From positions 1 through 64,000 of the forward strand of contig NZ_JAASQJ010000001.1 in NCBI RefSeq assembly GCF_011762185.1: 64,000 nucleotides of DNA, in the 5' to 3' direction. Below the pieces are notes generated by a model. That model was not told where the DNA came from and did not search any database. It saw only the letters and a list, made by a program, of their open reading frames with translations. The translations under genes were made by a program, and so were the position numbers. Source of the stretch: Dyadobacter arcticus. GTDB taxonomy: Bacteria > Bacteroidota > Bacteroidia > Cytophagales > Spirosomataceae. How positions within the stretch are numbered: position 1 is the stretch's first letter; every line of letters begins with the position of its first letter. Below, piece after piece: positions 55,980-64,000 of the stretch.

Positions 55980-57203
55980 ATGAAAAGTATCATTAACACC
56001 ATCATATTCTGTTGCTTAGCCTTCCTTACTACGCACAACGTTTCAGCCCAACTGTATTCTTCGGCCGAACTGGACAAGAACTATAATATGGTTTTGAAAA
56101 ACCCGAGTGTGCAAATTGAGTCTACCGAGGCGATCAATATGCTTTATAATTACAAATTTGCGGAGGCAGACGCGGAGTTCAGGTGGCTTAAATACCGTTA
56201 CCCAAAACATCCAATGCCCCATTTTTTAATGGGTCTTGCCGAGTGGTGGAAGATTGTACCTAACACCGACAATGAGTCGCACGACCGGGCTTTTCTCGCC
56301 CAAATGGATTCGACCATTAACCTTGCCGAAGAACTTTACGATAATGGGAAAAGTAAGGTTGAACCCGCTTTTTTTCTTGCGGCTGCTTATGCATTTAAAG
56401 GTCGGTTGTATGCTGAGCGCGAGAGCTGGGCGAAGGCAGCATTTGCAGGAAAGAAATCTCTGAAATATTTCGAGGAATGTAAAGGAAATGGTGATCTAAC
56501 ACCCGAATTGCTTTTTGGTGATGGACTTTACAATTATTATGCGGAATGGGTCCCAAAGGAATATCCCATTTTAAAACCTATCCTGGCGCTTTTTCCAAAA
56601 GGGAATAAAAAATTAGGAGAGCAGCAGTTGGAAAAAGTTGGCAACAATGCTTTTTATACGCGCGTGGAGGCCAGGTATTTTCTATTGCAGATTTATAGCA
56701 TGGAAAATGAGTATGGTAAGGCGTATGAAATGGCCAAATACATGTGGCAGACTTTTCCAAACAATCCTTATTTCGAACGGTATTTCTGCCGGACCGCATT
56801 TGTTACCGGTAAAATGGTAGAAGCTGAGAAAGCGGCTCAAAATATCATTAATAAAATTGGCCAGGGAATGCCCGGATATGAAGGGGTTAGTGGTCGAAAT
56901 GCGGCTTATATACTTGCATTTTACAATATGAATTATCATCGGAATTATGAGGCCGCCAGCGGTTATTATAAGAAGGCGATCGAATATTCGACCCAAACAA
57001 ACTCCACCAATGCTGGTTATTATATTTCTTCGTTGATTGGCTTAGGTAAAATTGCAGAGATTAACAAGAATTACGACGAGGCGCTTCGCTACTACAAACT
57101 GGCTGATGATAAGGCAGATAAGAAGTCGAGCCAGGATAAAGAGGCGAAAATTGCGATCGCGAATTTGAAAAAGATGAAGCGCGAGCAGCGGCGTAAGCGG
57201 TAG
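55980..57203 (+). CDS. secreted TPR protein
   Basis: A 407-residue exported protein, signal MKSIINTIIFCCLAFLTTHNVSAQ. It is built of TPR-type helical hairpins (INMLYNYKFAEADAEFRWLKYRYPKHP, YGKAYEMAKYMWQTFPNNPYFERYF, NYEAASGYYKKAIEYS, NYDEALRYYKLADDKA) with a very basic C-terminal tail. No specific family recognised. It starts divergently to hpt and ends at a palindromic repeat shared with the dipeptidase gene. The TPR array suggests a role in periplasmic protein assembly. Confidence 0.75.
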   Translation: MKSIINTIIFCCLAFLTTHNVSAQLYSSAELDKNYNMVLKNPSVQIESTEAINMLYNYKFAEADAEFRWLKYRYPKHPMPHFLMGLAEWWKIVPNTDNESHDRAFLAQMDSTINLAEELYDNGKSKVEPAFFLAAAYAFKGRLYAERESWAKAAFAGKKSLKYFEECKGNGDLTPELLFGDGLYNYYAEWVPKEYPILKPILALFPKGNKKLGEQQLEKVGNNAFYTRVEARYFLLQIYSMENEYGKAYEMAKYMWQTFPNNPYFERYFCRTAFVTGKMVEAEKAAQNIINKIGQGMPGYEGVSGRNAAYILAFYNMNYHRNYEAASGYYKKAIEYSTQTNSTNAGYYISSLIGLGKIAEINKNYDEALRYYKLADDKADKKSSQDKEAKIAIANLKKMKREQRRKR

Positions 57204-57210
57204 TCGGCGC

Positions 57211-57244
57211 AGACTTGCCAAGTCTTCAAGACTTTGCAAGTCTT
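57211..57244. repeat. GACTTGCCAAGTC-type palindrome (copy 2)
   Basis: AGACTTGCCAAGTCTT (57211-57226) and AAGACTTTGCAAGTCTT (57228-57244) are nearly complementary and similar to copy 1. It lies between the TPR gene stop and the dipeptidase stop and overlaps the last dipeptidase codons. Confidence 0.75.
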
Positions 57245-58596
57245 AACGCCGCGTAATGTTTGAAAAACAGCGGGATTGTTTCGATTCCTTTGTAATAATT
57301 AAAAAGCCCGTAGCTTTCATTTGGCGAATGCAAAGCGTCAATATCCAGGCCAAATCCCATCAAAATACTTTTCCTGCCTAGTTCCTGTTCGAAAAGAGCG
57401 ACAATGGGAATACTGCCGCCACCACGGGTTGGTATTGGTTTTATACCAAAAGACTCCTCCATAGCCATTTCGGCTGCCTTATATTCCAAAGAATCAGTAG
57501 GCGTAACATAAGGCAAACCACCATGATGCGGGGTAACTTTCACTTTTACAGAAGCTGGCGCAATGGATTCGAAATGTTTGGAAAACAGCGCACAGATGGC
57601 ATCGTCATTTTGATTGGGCACCAATCTCATGGAAATTTTTGCATTGGCTTTTGAAGGCAAAACTGTTTTGGCGCCTTCGCCAATGTATCCTCCCCAAATA
57701 CCGTTCACATCCAAAGTGGGGCGAACGGACGTTCTCTCAATCGTTGTATAGCCTTTTTCACCCAGAACATCATTGATGTGAAGATCCTTTTTATACTCCT
57801 CCAAGTCGAACGGCGCCGCGTTTAATGCGTCACGTTGCTTGGTTGTCAATTCTTCAACATTGTTGTAAAAGCCTGGAATCGTGATATGGCCATTCTCATC
57901 TTTGAGCGATGCGATCATTTCACATAATACATTGATCGGGTTAGCTACGCCACCACCATAAACCCCGGAATGCAAATCCCGATTGGCTCCCACTACCTCC
58001 ACTTCTACATAAGTCAACCCGCGCAGACCAGTTTCGATGGAAGGAACGTCGTTTGCGATAATGCTCGTATCGGAAATGAGAATGGTATCGCATTTCAGCA
58101 TTTCCTTATTTTCACTCACAAATGTTCCCAGGTTGGAAGAGCCGATTTCCTCTTCGCCCTCAATCATTATTTTCACATTGCAAGCCAGCGAGTCGGTTGC
58201 CAGCATGGTTTCCAATGCTTTAATGTGCATATAAAACTGGCCTTTGTCATCACAGGATCCACGGGCATAAATCCGCTCATTTTTAATAACCGGTTCAAAC
58301 GGGGGTGAATTCCAAAGTTCATATGGATCGGCTGGCTGGACATCGTAATGTCCATAGATAAGTACGGTAGGAAGATCAGGATCAATAATCTTTTCACCGT
58401 AGACAACCGGATGGCCAGCAGTTTCATATATTTCCGCCGTGTCTGCACCTGCTTTTGAAATACTATCCCTGACATACTCCGCAGCTTTCAGCATATCTCC
58501 TTTAAACTTGGAATCTGCACTAACGGAAGGTATCCTGAGCAAATCCAGCAGCTCATCTAAAAATCGGCCACGGTTATCTTCAATGTACTTATTCAT
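57226..58596 (-). CDS. M20-family dipeptidase
   Basis: A 456-residue zinc dipeptidase/aminopeptidase of the M20 family. Metal-binding segments include GHYDVQPAD and ARGSCDDKGQ, with catalytic EGEEEIGSSNL. A lid domain follows (residues ~190-360), with EVVGANRDLHSGVYGGGVANP typical of the PepV/carnosinase-like group, and C-terminal GGGSIPIVA and FGLDIDALHSPNE. Probably hydrolyses dipeptides in the cytosol, as there is no signal. The ATG at 58596 is chosen over a TTG at 58614, which lies in a promoter-like TTTG. The last codons (ARLRLAKS-like) and stop are encoded by palindromic repeat copy 2. Confidence 0.92.
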   Translation of the reverse strand: MNKYIEDNRGRFLDELLDLLRIPSVSADSKFKGDMLKAAEYVRDSISKAGADTAEIYETAGHPVVYGEKIIDPDLPTVLIYGHYDVQPADPYELWNSPPFEPVIKNERIYARGSCDDKGQFYMHIKALETMLATDSLACNVKIMIEGEEEIGSSNLGTFVSENKEMLKCDTILISDTSIIANDVPSIETGLRGLTYVEVEVVGANRDLHSGVYGGGVANPINVLCEMIASLKDENGHITIPGFYNNVEELTTKQRDALNAAPFDLEEYKKDLHINDVLGEKGYTTIERTSVRPTLDVNGIWGGYIGEGAKTVLPSKANAKISMRLVPNQNDDAICALFSKHFESIAPASVKVKVTPHHGGLPYVTPTDSLEYKAAEMAMEESFGIKPIPTRGGGSIPIVALFEQELGRKSILMGFGLDIDALHSPNESYGLFNYYKGIETIPLFFKHYAALRLAKS

Positions 58597-58636
58597 GTTC
58601 GAAGTTGGTTTCAAAGGGAAGTCAAGATAAAAAAAT

Positions 58637-58663
58637 AACCCCTAAGGACATGCCCAAGGGGTT
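58637..58663 (-). terminator. terminator after plsY
   Basis: AACCCCTAAGG (58637-58647) and CCCAAGGGGTT (58653-58663) pair through 7-9 bp, followed on the minus strand by ATTTTTTTATC, 24 nt beyond the plsY stop. Confidence 0.85.
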
Positions 58664-58686
58664 GTATTTCTTAAAATCTAACATTA

Positions 58687-59340
58687 TCAATGGCGGCCGG
58701 ATTTGGATCCGCCAAAAATATTAACCCGGCTTTCGTTGCCATTGAGTAATCGGATAATATTTTTCTGGTGCGTCAGTACGACCAACAAAAACATCAAAAA
58801 CCCGAAAACAACCAATAACGGCTCCGGATGGCCAAATACGCCGATCCAGGAGAGTACCGGAAACGCAAGTGTAGCCAGAATTGAACTTAGCGAGACGTAT
58901 TGAGATGCCAGGAGTGTCAGAATAAAGATGGTAATGCAAACCAACGCAAGTTCAGGGTGAATGGCGAGTACCATGCCGAGCAATGTGGCTATACCCTTTC
59001 CTCCTTTAAAATTTACAAAAACAGGAAAAATATGACCGATAATGGCGATGATCCCGAAAAGTATTTTGTAAACCAATAATTCAGTCTCGCCGATTTCACT
59101 CATGTAGAACAACATCGACGCAAGGCAAGTGGCAGTCCAGCCTTTCAAAACATCGATCAGCATTACGACGGTTCCTGCCCGCTTTCCTAAAACCCGAAAA
59201 GTGTTGGTTGCACCAGCATTTCCGCTTCCCTGTTTCCGAACGTCAATCCCGAAGTATCCTATTCCGTACCAAACTGAACTTGGGATGGACCCTAATAAAT
59301 ACGCTGCAACAATTGAAACTATTACTAAGACAATACTCAT
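58687..59340 (-). CDS. plsY: acyl-phosphate:glycerol-3-phosphate acyltransferase PlsY
   Basis: Inner-membrane enzyme that transfers a fatty acyl group from acyl phosphate to glycerol-3-phosphate, the first step of phospholipid synthesis. The 217-residue protein has about five or more helices and the family's three motifs: LLGSIPSSVWYGIG at the start, RKQGSGNAGATNTFRVLG, and FPVFVNFKGGKGIATLLG. The start is preceded by a near-consensus promoter. A second acyltransferase (PlsX/PlsC) is not in the window. Confidence 0.96.
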   Translation of the reverse strand: MSIVLVIVSIVAAYLLGSIPSSVWYGIGYFGIDVRKQGSGNAGATNTFRVLGKRAGTVVMLIDVLKGWTATCLASMLFYMSEIGETELLVYKILFGIIAIIGHIFPVFVNFKGGKGIATLLGMVLAIHPELALVCITIFILTLLASQYVSLSSILATLAFPVLSWIGVFGHPEPLLVVFGFLMFLLVVLTHQKNIIRLLNGNESRVNIFGGSKSGRH

Positions 59341-59384
59341 ATTGCACTATTCAATGATTAATTTAAATTACATTAAGTTTTGCT

Positions 59385-59415
59385 CAAAAATACGATAGTT
59401 GAAGGATTTTGCAAG
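59385..59415 (-). promoter_or_regulatory. plsY promoter
   Basis: On the minus strand CTTG (complement of 59412-59415) is followed after 19 nt by TATTTTTG (59385-59392), exact at -7 and three of four at -33. Confidence 0.6.
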
Positions 59416-59492
59416 GAAAGGAGTGCAAAACTACGATTCTATATGCATAATTTCAAATTATAGCATAAAGTATTGCTATTCATAAGATTGGA

Positions 59493-62400
59493 TTAAAATC
59501 CTTCGGTAGGTTCTGCTGTTTTCTTTTTTTCTTCGGCGGGCGTATTGACAACTTTTTTCTTGGTAGTTGCTTTCACTAATTTGGCTTTCTTAATTGCGGG
59601 CTGATAAAAATCATCAAAACGATTAACAAACATATCTTTCTCCTCACTGCCAATTGAAACCAGCGACATATCTTTTGACTTCACGTTTTTAGATTTCGCG
59701 GTAATCTGATCATTGAAATCCAACTGTGAAGATACCACGCCTAATTCGCCCTGTTTTAGGTCAAAATAATACCAGATATCCGGAGAAGCCTGCAAATAAA
59801 GACTGAATTCGTCGCCTTCCACGCCACGCCGGATTTCCAACAATCCTTCCATTTGGGCATTGATATTATTTCGGCCAAAATGCGCGACACCAATCGGTCC
59901 CTGAGAATAATAAGCAGCATGTGCCGCCGACCAGCGCAGGTTTACATTAGACAGCACCATTGGAACATCAAGAATTGGCGAAGCGTCGAATAGTGGTTTG
60001 TAACCAGCGGCTGTGAGCTTTGCGTATGCATCAGTCGCTTTGGAGCCAATTAAAGCGGAAAGCTTCTGATTCAATTGTTCCGCGTCGTCATCAGCGGCAG
60101 TACTATTTTGTTCTTCCAGATTGGTTTCTACAATTTTGGCAACCAGGGGCTGTGATATTGGTTCAAGTGCCGGCAACTTCAATAAAAGCATTGTGTTAAA
60201 ACCAAATTTCGCGCTGTCGACTTGAACTTCTGCACTTCCGACGGATTGCAGCCAGTCCGCTCCGGTTAACCTAAATGCGCCTGAAAAGGTAGCCAAACCA
60301 GTCTTATCATTGAATTGCAGTGCATTTGCTTCATCAATCAGCCCGTCAGCACCAGGTGGCGGGGTTACCTTGAACGCTTTGTTGTCTTCATCATAATTTA
60401 ATGCGCCCTGAGCAAGATAAATGTCCTCATCGCCATCCGATTCTTTTGGAGAAAGAAAACTCATATACATTCCCCGGGCTTCATTGTAATGCAAGCCAAC
60501 TGAAAGCGGGATTTCATGTTCGTTTTTGAGGTCTTTATTAATTTTGATTGCCACTGTTTCGCCCGGAGACTCTTTGTAAACGATCCACGAACTTTGAAAA
60601 TCCTTTCTGAACTTGATAACCGGTTTTACAAATCCGTCAAGCTGCAATGAAGGCTCATACGCAATCAAATTAATTCCGCCCTTAAATTGAATGCGCGGAG
60701 ATAGGATCAGATTTTCGGTTTCTTTCACATCCGCACGCGCAGTCGTGTAATATTTGATGGCCGCATCTGCCTGTGCATTGTTTTTAGACCTTTTTGCTGG
60801 CTCGGCCGAACCCATTTCTCTCAACTCAAAATTCTGCATTTTGATGTTAAAAGTATCTTTACGGGCCGTAATGTATTGATAAGTAGCAGATCCTTCAAAA
60901 TGGTTGCGGGAATCAATGCGGATGTCCGCATCGCGCAAACGGTGAGATACATTCAATGTATCAATTTCAATGCGGGCCTTTTTCAAAGGCGCAATTTTTC
61001 CTTTGCTATCGACACTGATATAACCTTTATCCGGAATGATCTTGACGTCGGCAGTCTGAATAAACGGAACGCCTCTGATGTTAAGTGAAACCTTTTCAAT
61101 GTCATACAAGGCTTCGGCGCCGCTGAAAGTAAGTCCCTCCTGGCTCGGATCGGTAGAAGTATAAGTCGAAGTTTCGCCGATACCTTTCATCAGGATCGTC
61201 TTTTTGACCATATCCCACTTCGCACTACCGATCAGCGTCTGGTATGAAGCAGTTGGAATCTGCATTCCGGAAGAGTCATTTCCAAAACCCGTTTCGTCGG
61301 TCAAGAAGTTGGCGATACCTGTTTTGAAATTGAAATCAACATTCACATTGTTGCCGGTCAGCAGTTTTTTGGTTGATTTTACATCGCCGCTGTTAATTGC
61401 AAATGAAGAGCGGTTTGCGAGATAGCCGTCTTTATTGAACTTAATGTCAGCGGAAGACAATTCAGAATCAGTCCTTTTCAGTTTTCCTTTTCCATACAAT
61501 CCGGTCGAACGCATTAACAGGCTTCCTTCCAAATTGGTGGTTTTGTTATAAAAAGAGAAGGACTTACCAGTGGTGTTAATGAACATACTATCCGCATTGG
61601 GATACCATTTAAGCGCATAATCTTTTAGATCAACTGCGGGAAAATAGCCTTTGCCAATGGTCGCTTCCTTCATGCTCGCAACTTCGCCAGACGCCATAAG
61701 GGAATCAGAAGTAAGCAAAATATTCTTGGCAGTCATGGAGGCCGACATGTATTTCAAAATGGCTTTGGAATGCAAGCCGCTGTTATCCATCGTCAAAGTG
61801 TCTGTAAACCGGGCCAGGGCTTTGCCGTCATAAAGCTTCATATCCGTAACCGGCGGCTTATATTCAAAACCAAGAGAATTATCCGGCATACTTTTCAGGA
61901 TCGTCTGAATTGGGGGAACAATGCCATTTGAATTAAATGCGCCTTCAAAAATAACGTCCCGGTTGTCCAGGCCGTCCATATCGATTTTTGGGATCTTAAA
62001 AAAAACCTCGCGCGGATAAAGTACCGTTCCACGCTCAGGCTGATCGAAAAACACGGTCATGCCACTTTCCACGACCAAACGCGGCGACTTTTTAATGCCT
62101 TTTTGCAGACCGGATTTGTTTTTCGAATCACTTAAGTAAAACGTACCGCCTTTGTCATACTTCACATGGCCACCTACTTCACCTTTTTGTCCTTTGGCAA
62201 ATTTTTCCCTCGGTGTAAATGTGATGGAATCAGATGGGGCAACATTAACGAAGAACTTACCATAATCAAATTTGATATTCTGGCCGCGGAACTGATAGTT
62301 GGACGCAACCATCTGGCCATTCAATGTGAAATTCCTGTTTTTTCCAATGACCAGTTTTTTGTCCGAGGGAGTTGCGTAGATCTTCAATGAGTCGCTGACA

Positions 62401-63998
62401 ATAAAGCGCGAAACGCCAAGTACCGTTAGCATGGTATCAGGCAGTGAAATGGTTGCATTGGCAGTTTCGTTGTCGGCGGTATATTGGGATGCGACCTGGA
62501 AATTGTCATAATCAGCTTTATCCAAATTGGCCAGTACATACAAAACGCCCTTTTTACTTAATGCAAATTCATCGGTCGTTTTGTTATAAATAAAGTAACC
62601 GTCCAAAGCCAATCGCTGCAATGCATTTCGAATGACAGTTGGATTTTGCTTAAAATGTGTGGCCAATTCTTCGGCAAGAAATGCGGATTTTTTCGTCGTC
62701 TGCAAATAATTGGCAGCCATATTAAGCGGCTGAGACCCGAATTCCTTTGCTATCTCCCTAAACCGTTCTTTTTTGAAATAATCCTGGGATTCCAATCTTA
62801 CAGGTACAACCGTTTTTCCGTCAATTCGTAGAAATTCAACTTTCTCATTCGGAAACCGCCAGCGCATGGCCTGCGACCAGATATTCATTTTATGATAAGA
62901 ATCCTGGTAAGGCAGTGGTGCGTAATCTGACTTCTCAACCCGCCCTAATTTCACCAAACCCTCATCATCATTATATTTAAATGTAACACCCGGATGGTAG
63001 AGAGAGTCGCTTCCGAGCGGCATTGAAAACGAAGCAAACGAAGCGGACACAACAGAATCTTTCAATTCAAACTTTTTGCTTAATGCTTTGAATGCCAGCT
63101 TATCCTTGTGCTTAACCTGAATTGTTGAGGGCAGGTCACTCAGTGACGAGCTGTACATTTTGGTACCGATCAATGCGAAACCACCTTTGTAATCAATGTT
63201 CTTTCTGGATTCTTTCAACCGGGCGTCGATGCCATTGGAAACAAAACGCGGGTAAGGAGCAGGCTGGCCTTTCACCTTCTTGATCCCCCGGTACTCCAAT
63301 GTTCCTTTGATAGGCGCGGCCAATTGCTGGTCAGCATGGATCGTGACATTTTCAGCCAGTAATTTCGGCTGACTTATATTAAATGCGTAATTATCGAGAT
63401 CAACATAAATAGACGAATCGCCTGCGGCCTCCCAATTAAATCTACCATTCTTACCAACAAAAATTCCATTTTGAAGGGACAAAGCGCCATTGGCTGGCCC
63501 AAAAACTACTGAGTCGCTGGCAGTAACCATGGCAAAAGTTGCGTTTTGCAAATCCAGCAGGGCACCTGAAATAACGGGTAAAGGATTGGATTTAGGCGCA
63601 ATCACAAAATTAGAGTCGACAGGTGTATCCCAGCTGTCATTTCCAGCAGCAATGTTGGCCTCAACATTCGCCTTTTCTGCATTCGTTGTATCGAAACGGT
63701 ATTTGTAAATTCCTTCAAGCAGATATAATGAATTATAATTAGCTGCGTAAAGTTTTCGGCTTTCATTCAAAGTCCGGAGCGTCTCTAGGACTTTTTGTAA
63801 AGTTTTCCCATCATACTTTTCACCTGAATTAGCGGCAAGACTGAGAAAACCATCCAGATTTTCAGGGGATTGCTTGGCATAAAACTGGGCATTTCGGGCT
63901 ACAAGATAAAGAACCGGCCCAGCCTTCTGTCCTTTGGCAACCTGTGTTTTAACAATCCCGGTGAACTTTATTTGCTGGGATGGATTGAAGGCTGACAT
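59493..63998 (-). CDS. giant exported-type beta-rich protein, 5' truncated by the window
   Basis: At least 1501 residues on the minus strand; the frame reaches the window edge and its Met (63998) is probably internal, since no signal peptide follows. No family recognised. Residues are rich in beta strands and repeated phrases such as FSGAFRLTG, GSLLMRSTGLYGKG, and many D-S-L/V-x-F-G units, and the C-terminus ends KKTAEPTEGF after a basic linker (KKAKLVKATTKKKVVN). It resembles a long beta-helix/AsmA-like surface or outer-membrane assembly protein. Homologues of this size are known from Cytophagales, but I cannot name them. plsY lies 152 nt away on the same strand. Confidence 0.6.
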   Translation of the reverse strand: MSAFNPSQQIKFTGIVKTQVAKGQKAGPVLYLVARNAQFYAKQSPENLDGFLSLAANSGEKYDGKTLQKVLETLRTLNESRKLYAANYNSLYLLEGIYKYRFDTTNAEKANVEANIAAGNDSWDTPVDSNFVIAPKSNPLPVISGALLDLQNATFAMVTASDSVVFGPANGALSLQNGIFVGKNGRFNWEAAGDSSIYVDLDNYAFNISQPKLLAENVTIHADQQLAAPIKGTLEYRGIKKVKGQPAPYPRFVSNGIDARLKESRKNIDYKGGFALIGTKMYSSSLSDLPSTIQVKHKDKLAFKALSKKFELKDSVVSASFASFSMPLGSDSLYHPGVTFKYNDDEGLVKLGRVEKSDYAPLPYQDSYHKMNIWSQAMRWRFPNEKVEFLRIDGKTVVPVRLESQDYFKKERFREIAKEFGSQPLNMAANYLQTTKKSAFLAEELATHFKQNPTVIRNALQRLALDGYFIYNKTTDEFALSKKGVLYVLANLDKADYDNFQVASQYTADNETANATISLPDTMLTVLGVSRFIVSDSLKIYATPSDKKLVIGKNRNFTLNGQMVASNYQFRGQNIKFDYGKFFVNVAPSDSITFTPREKFAKGQKGEVGGHVKYDKGGTFYLSDSKNKSGLQKGIKKSPRLVVESGMTVFFDQPERGTVLYPREVFFKIPKIDMDGLDNRDVIFEGAFNSNGIVPPIQTILKSMPDNSLGFEYKPPVTDMKLYDGKALARFTDTLTMDNSGLHSKAILKYMSASMTAKNILLTSDSLMASGEVASMKEATIGKGYFPAVDLKDYALKWYPNADSMFINTTGKSFSFYNKTTNLEGSLLMRSTGLYGKGKLKRTDSELSSADIKFNKDGYLANRSSFAINSGDVKSTKKLLTGNNVNVDFNFKTGIANFLTDETGFGNDSSGMQIPTASYQTLIGSAKWDMVKKTILMKGIGETSTYTSTDPSQEGLTFSGAEALYDIEKVSLNIRGVPFIQTADVKIIPDKGYISVDSKGKIAPLKKARIEIDTLNVSHRLRDADIRIDSRNHFEGSATYQYITARKDTFNIKMQNFELREMGSAEPAKRSKNNAQADAAIKYYTTARADVKETENLILSPRIQFKGGINLIAYEPSLQLDGFVKPVIKFRKDFQSSWIVYKESPGETVAIKINKDLKNEHEIPLSVGLHYNEARGMYMSFLSPKESDGDEDIYLAQGALNYDEDNKAFKVTPPPGADGLIDEANALQFNDKTGLATFSGAFRLTGADWLQSVGSAEVQVDSAKFGFNTMLLLKLPALEPISQPLVAKIVETNLEEQNSTAADDDAEQLNQKLSALIGSKATDAYAKLTAAGYKPLFDASPILDVPMVLSNVNLRWSAAHAAYYSQGPIGVAHFGRNNINAQMEGLLEIRRGVEGDEFSLYLQASPDIWYYFDLKQGELGVVSSQLDFNDQITAKSKNVKSKDMSLVSIGSEEKDMFVNRFDDFYQPAIKKAKLVKATTKKKVVNTPAEEKKKTAEPTEGF

Positions 63999-64000
63999 CC

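Noticed and set aside
55868..56077. 70-residue N-terminal extension of the hpt frame
   Set aside because: It would begin at TTG, overlap the divergent TPR gene and cross the hpt promoter (55930-55937); the conserved protein starts at 55867.
58597..58614. TTG start for the M20 dipeptidase
   Set aside because: ATG 58596 is present and the TTG lies in a promoter-like CCCTTTG.

Overview
This window looks like the chromosome of a Bacteroidota bacterium of the order Cytophagales, probably close to Dyadobacter/Spirosomaceae (genus is inference). Four things support this. The 16S 5' end reads GATGAACGCTAGCGGCAGGC. Many intergenic regions carry the Bacteroidota promoter signature (-7 TAnnTTTG, sometimes with a TTTG-like -33 box 19-20 nt upstream), while Shine-Dalgarno sites are weak. 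A secreted protease ends in a type IX secretion (T9SS) sorting domain. Several proteins belong to Bacteroidota-typical families (DUF4301, DUF4292, DUF5723, plug-only MG2 proteins, M1-peptidase/ABC-permease fusions).

Layout. 1-350: 5' end of a 16S rRNA gene on the minus strand with its leader (boxA-like site, candidate promoter). 350-10,600: a small unknown protein, a PcrA/UvrD helicase, DUF4301, an Lrp/AsnC regulator, GDP-fucose synthase, a MORN/YwqK-like secreted protein, a polytopic membrane protein and a PBP4-type lipoprotein. 10,700-16,400: overlapping or abutting operon recQ - DUF5723 outer-membrane protein - CehA/McbA-type PHP metallohydrolase. 16,400-26,450 (minus strand): DUF6787, RluA-type pseudouridine synthase, panB, an EnvC-like murein hydrolase activator, a DUF4292 lipoprotein, a TPR protein, a plug-only MG2 protein and an APC permease. 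26,500-30,050: LytS/LytTR-type two-component pair, intradiol-dioxygenase-like lipoprotein and a pirin/YhaK-like cupin protein.

30,040-38,410 is the accessory-looking stretch. Three PIN-type toxin-antitoxin loci sit within 8.4 kb, between an ABC/M1-peptidase module and the ATP synthase beta-epsilon genes. The first is a VapBC remnant with a truncated toxin. The second is a PIN toxin with an in-frame stop near its end. The third, DUF433/DUF5615, looks intact.

38,400-52,950: an 11-TM/TPR protein, an unknown beta-rich protein, an orphan LolD/MacB-type ATPase, a RluD-type pseudouridine synthase, a pair of tandem paralogous secreted proteins, a small beta-barrel protein, a lipoprotein MsrA, HemJ, a T9SS-exported M4 protease and an acyltransferase. 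53,000-64,000: DUF805, tRNA-Leu(CAG), a beta-CASP metallo-beta-lactamase, hpt, a TPR protein, an M20 dipeptidase, plsY, and a giant protein of at least 1501 residues whose N-terminus runs off the window.

Most of the window is ordinary housekeeping and envelope biology. The less ordinary signals are decaying PIN toxin loci, dispersed intergenic palindromes (GACTTGCCAAGTC family; GTCATTTRTAGTC family; GCTAACAGC family), and promoter-associated dyads upstream of an acyltransferase, a beta-barrel gene and the rRNA operon. I did not find a clear, wholly new multi-gene system.
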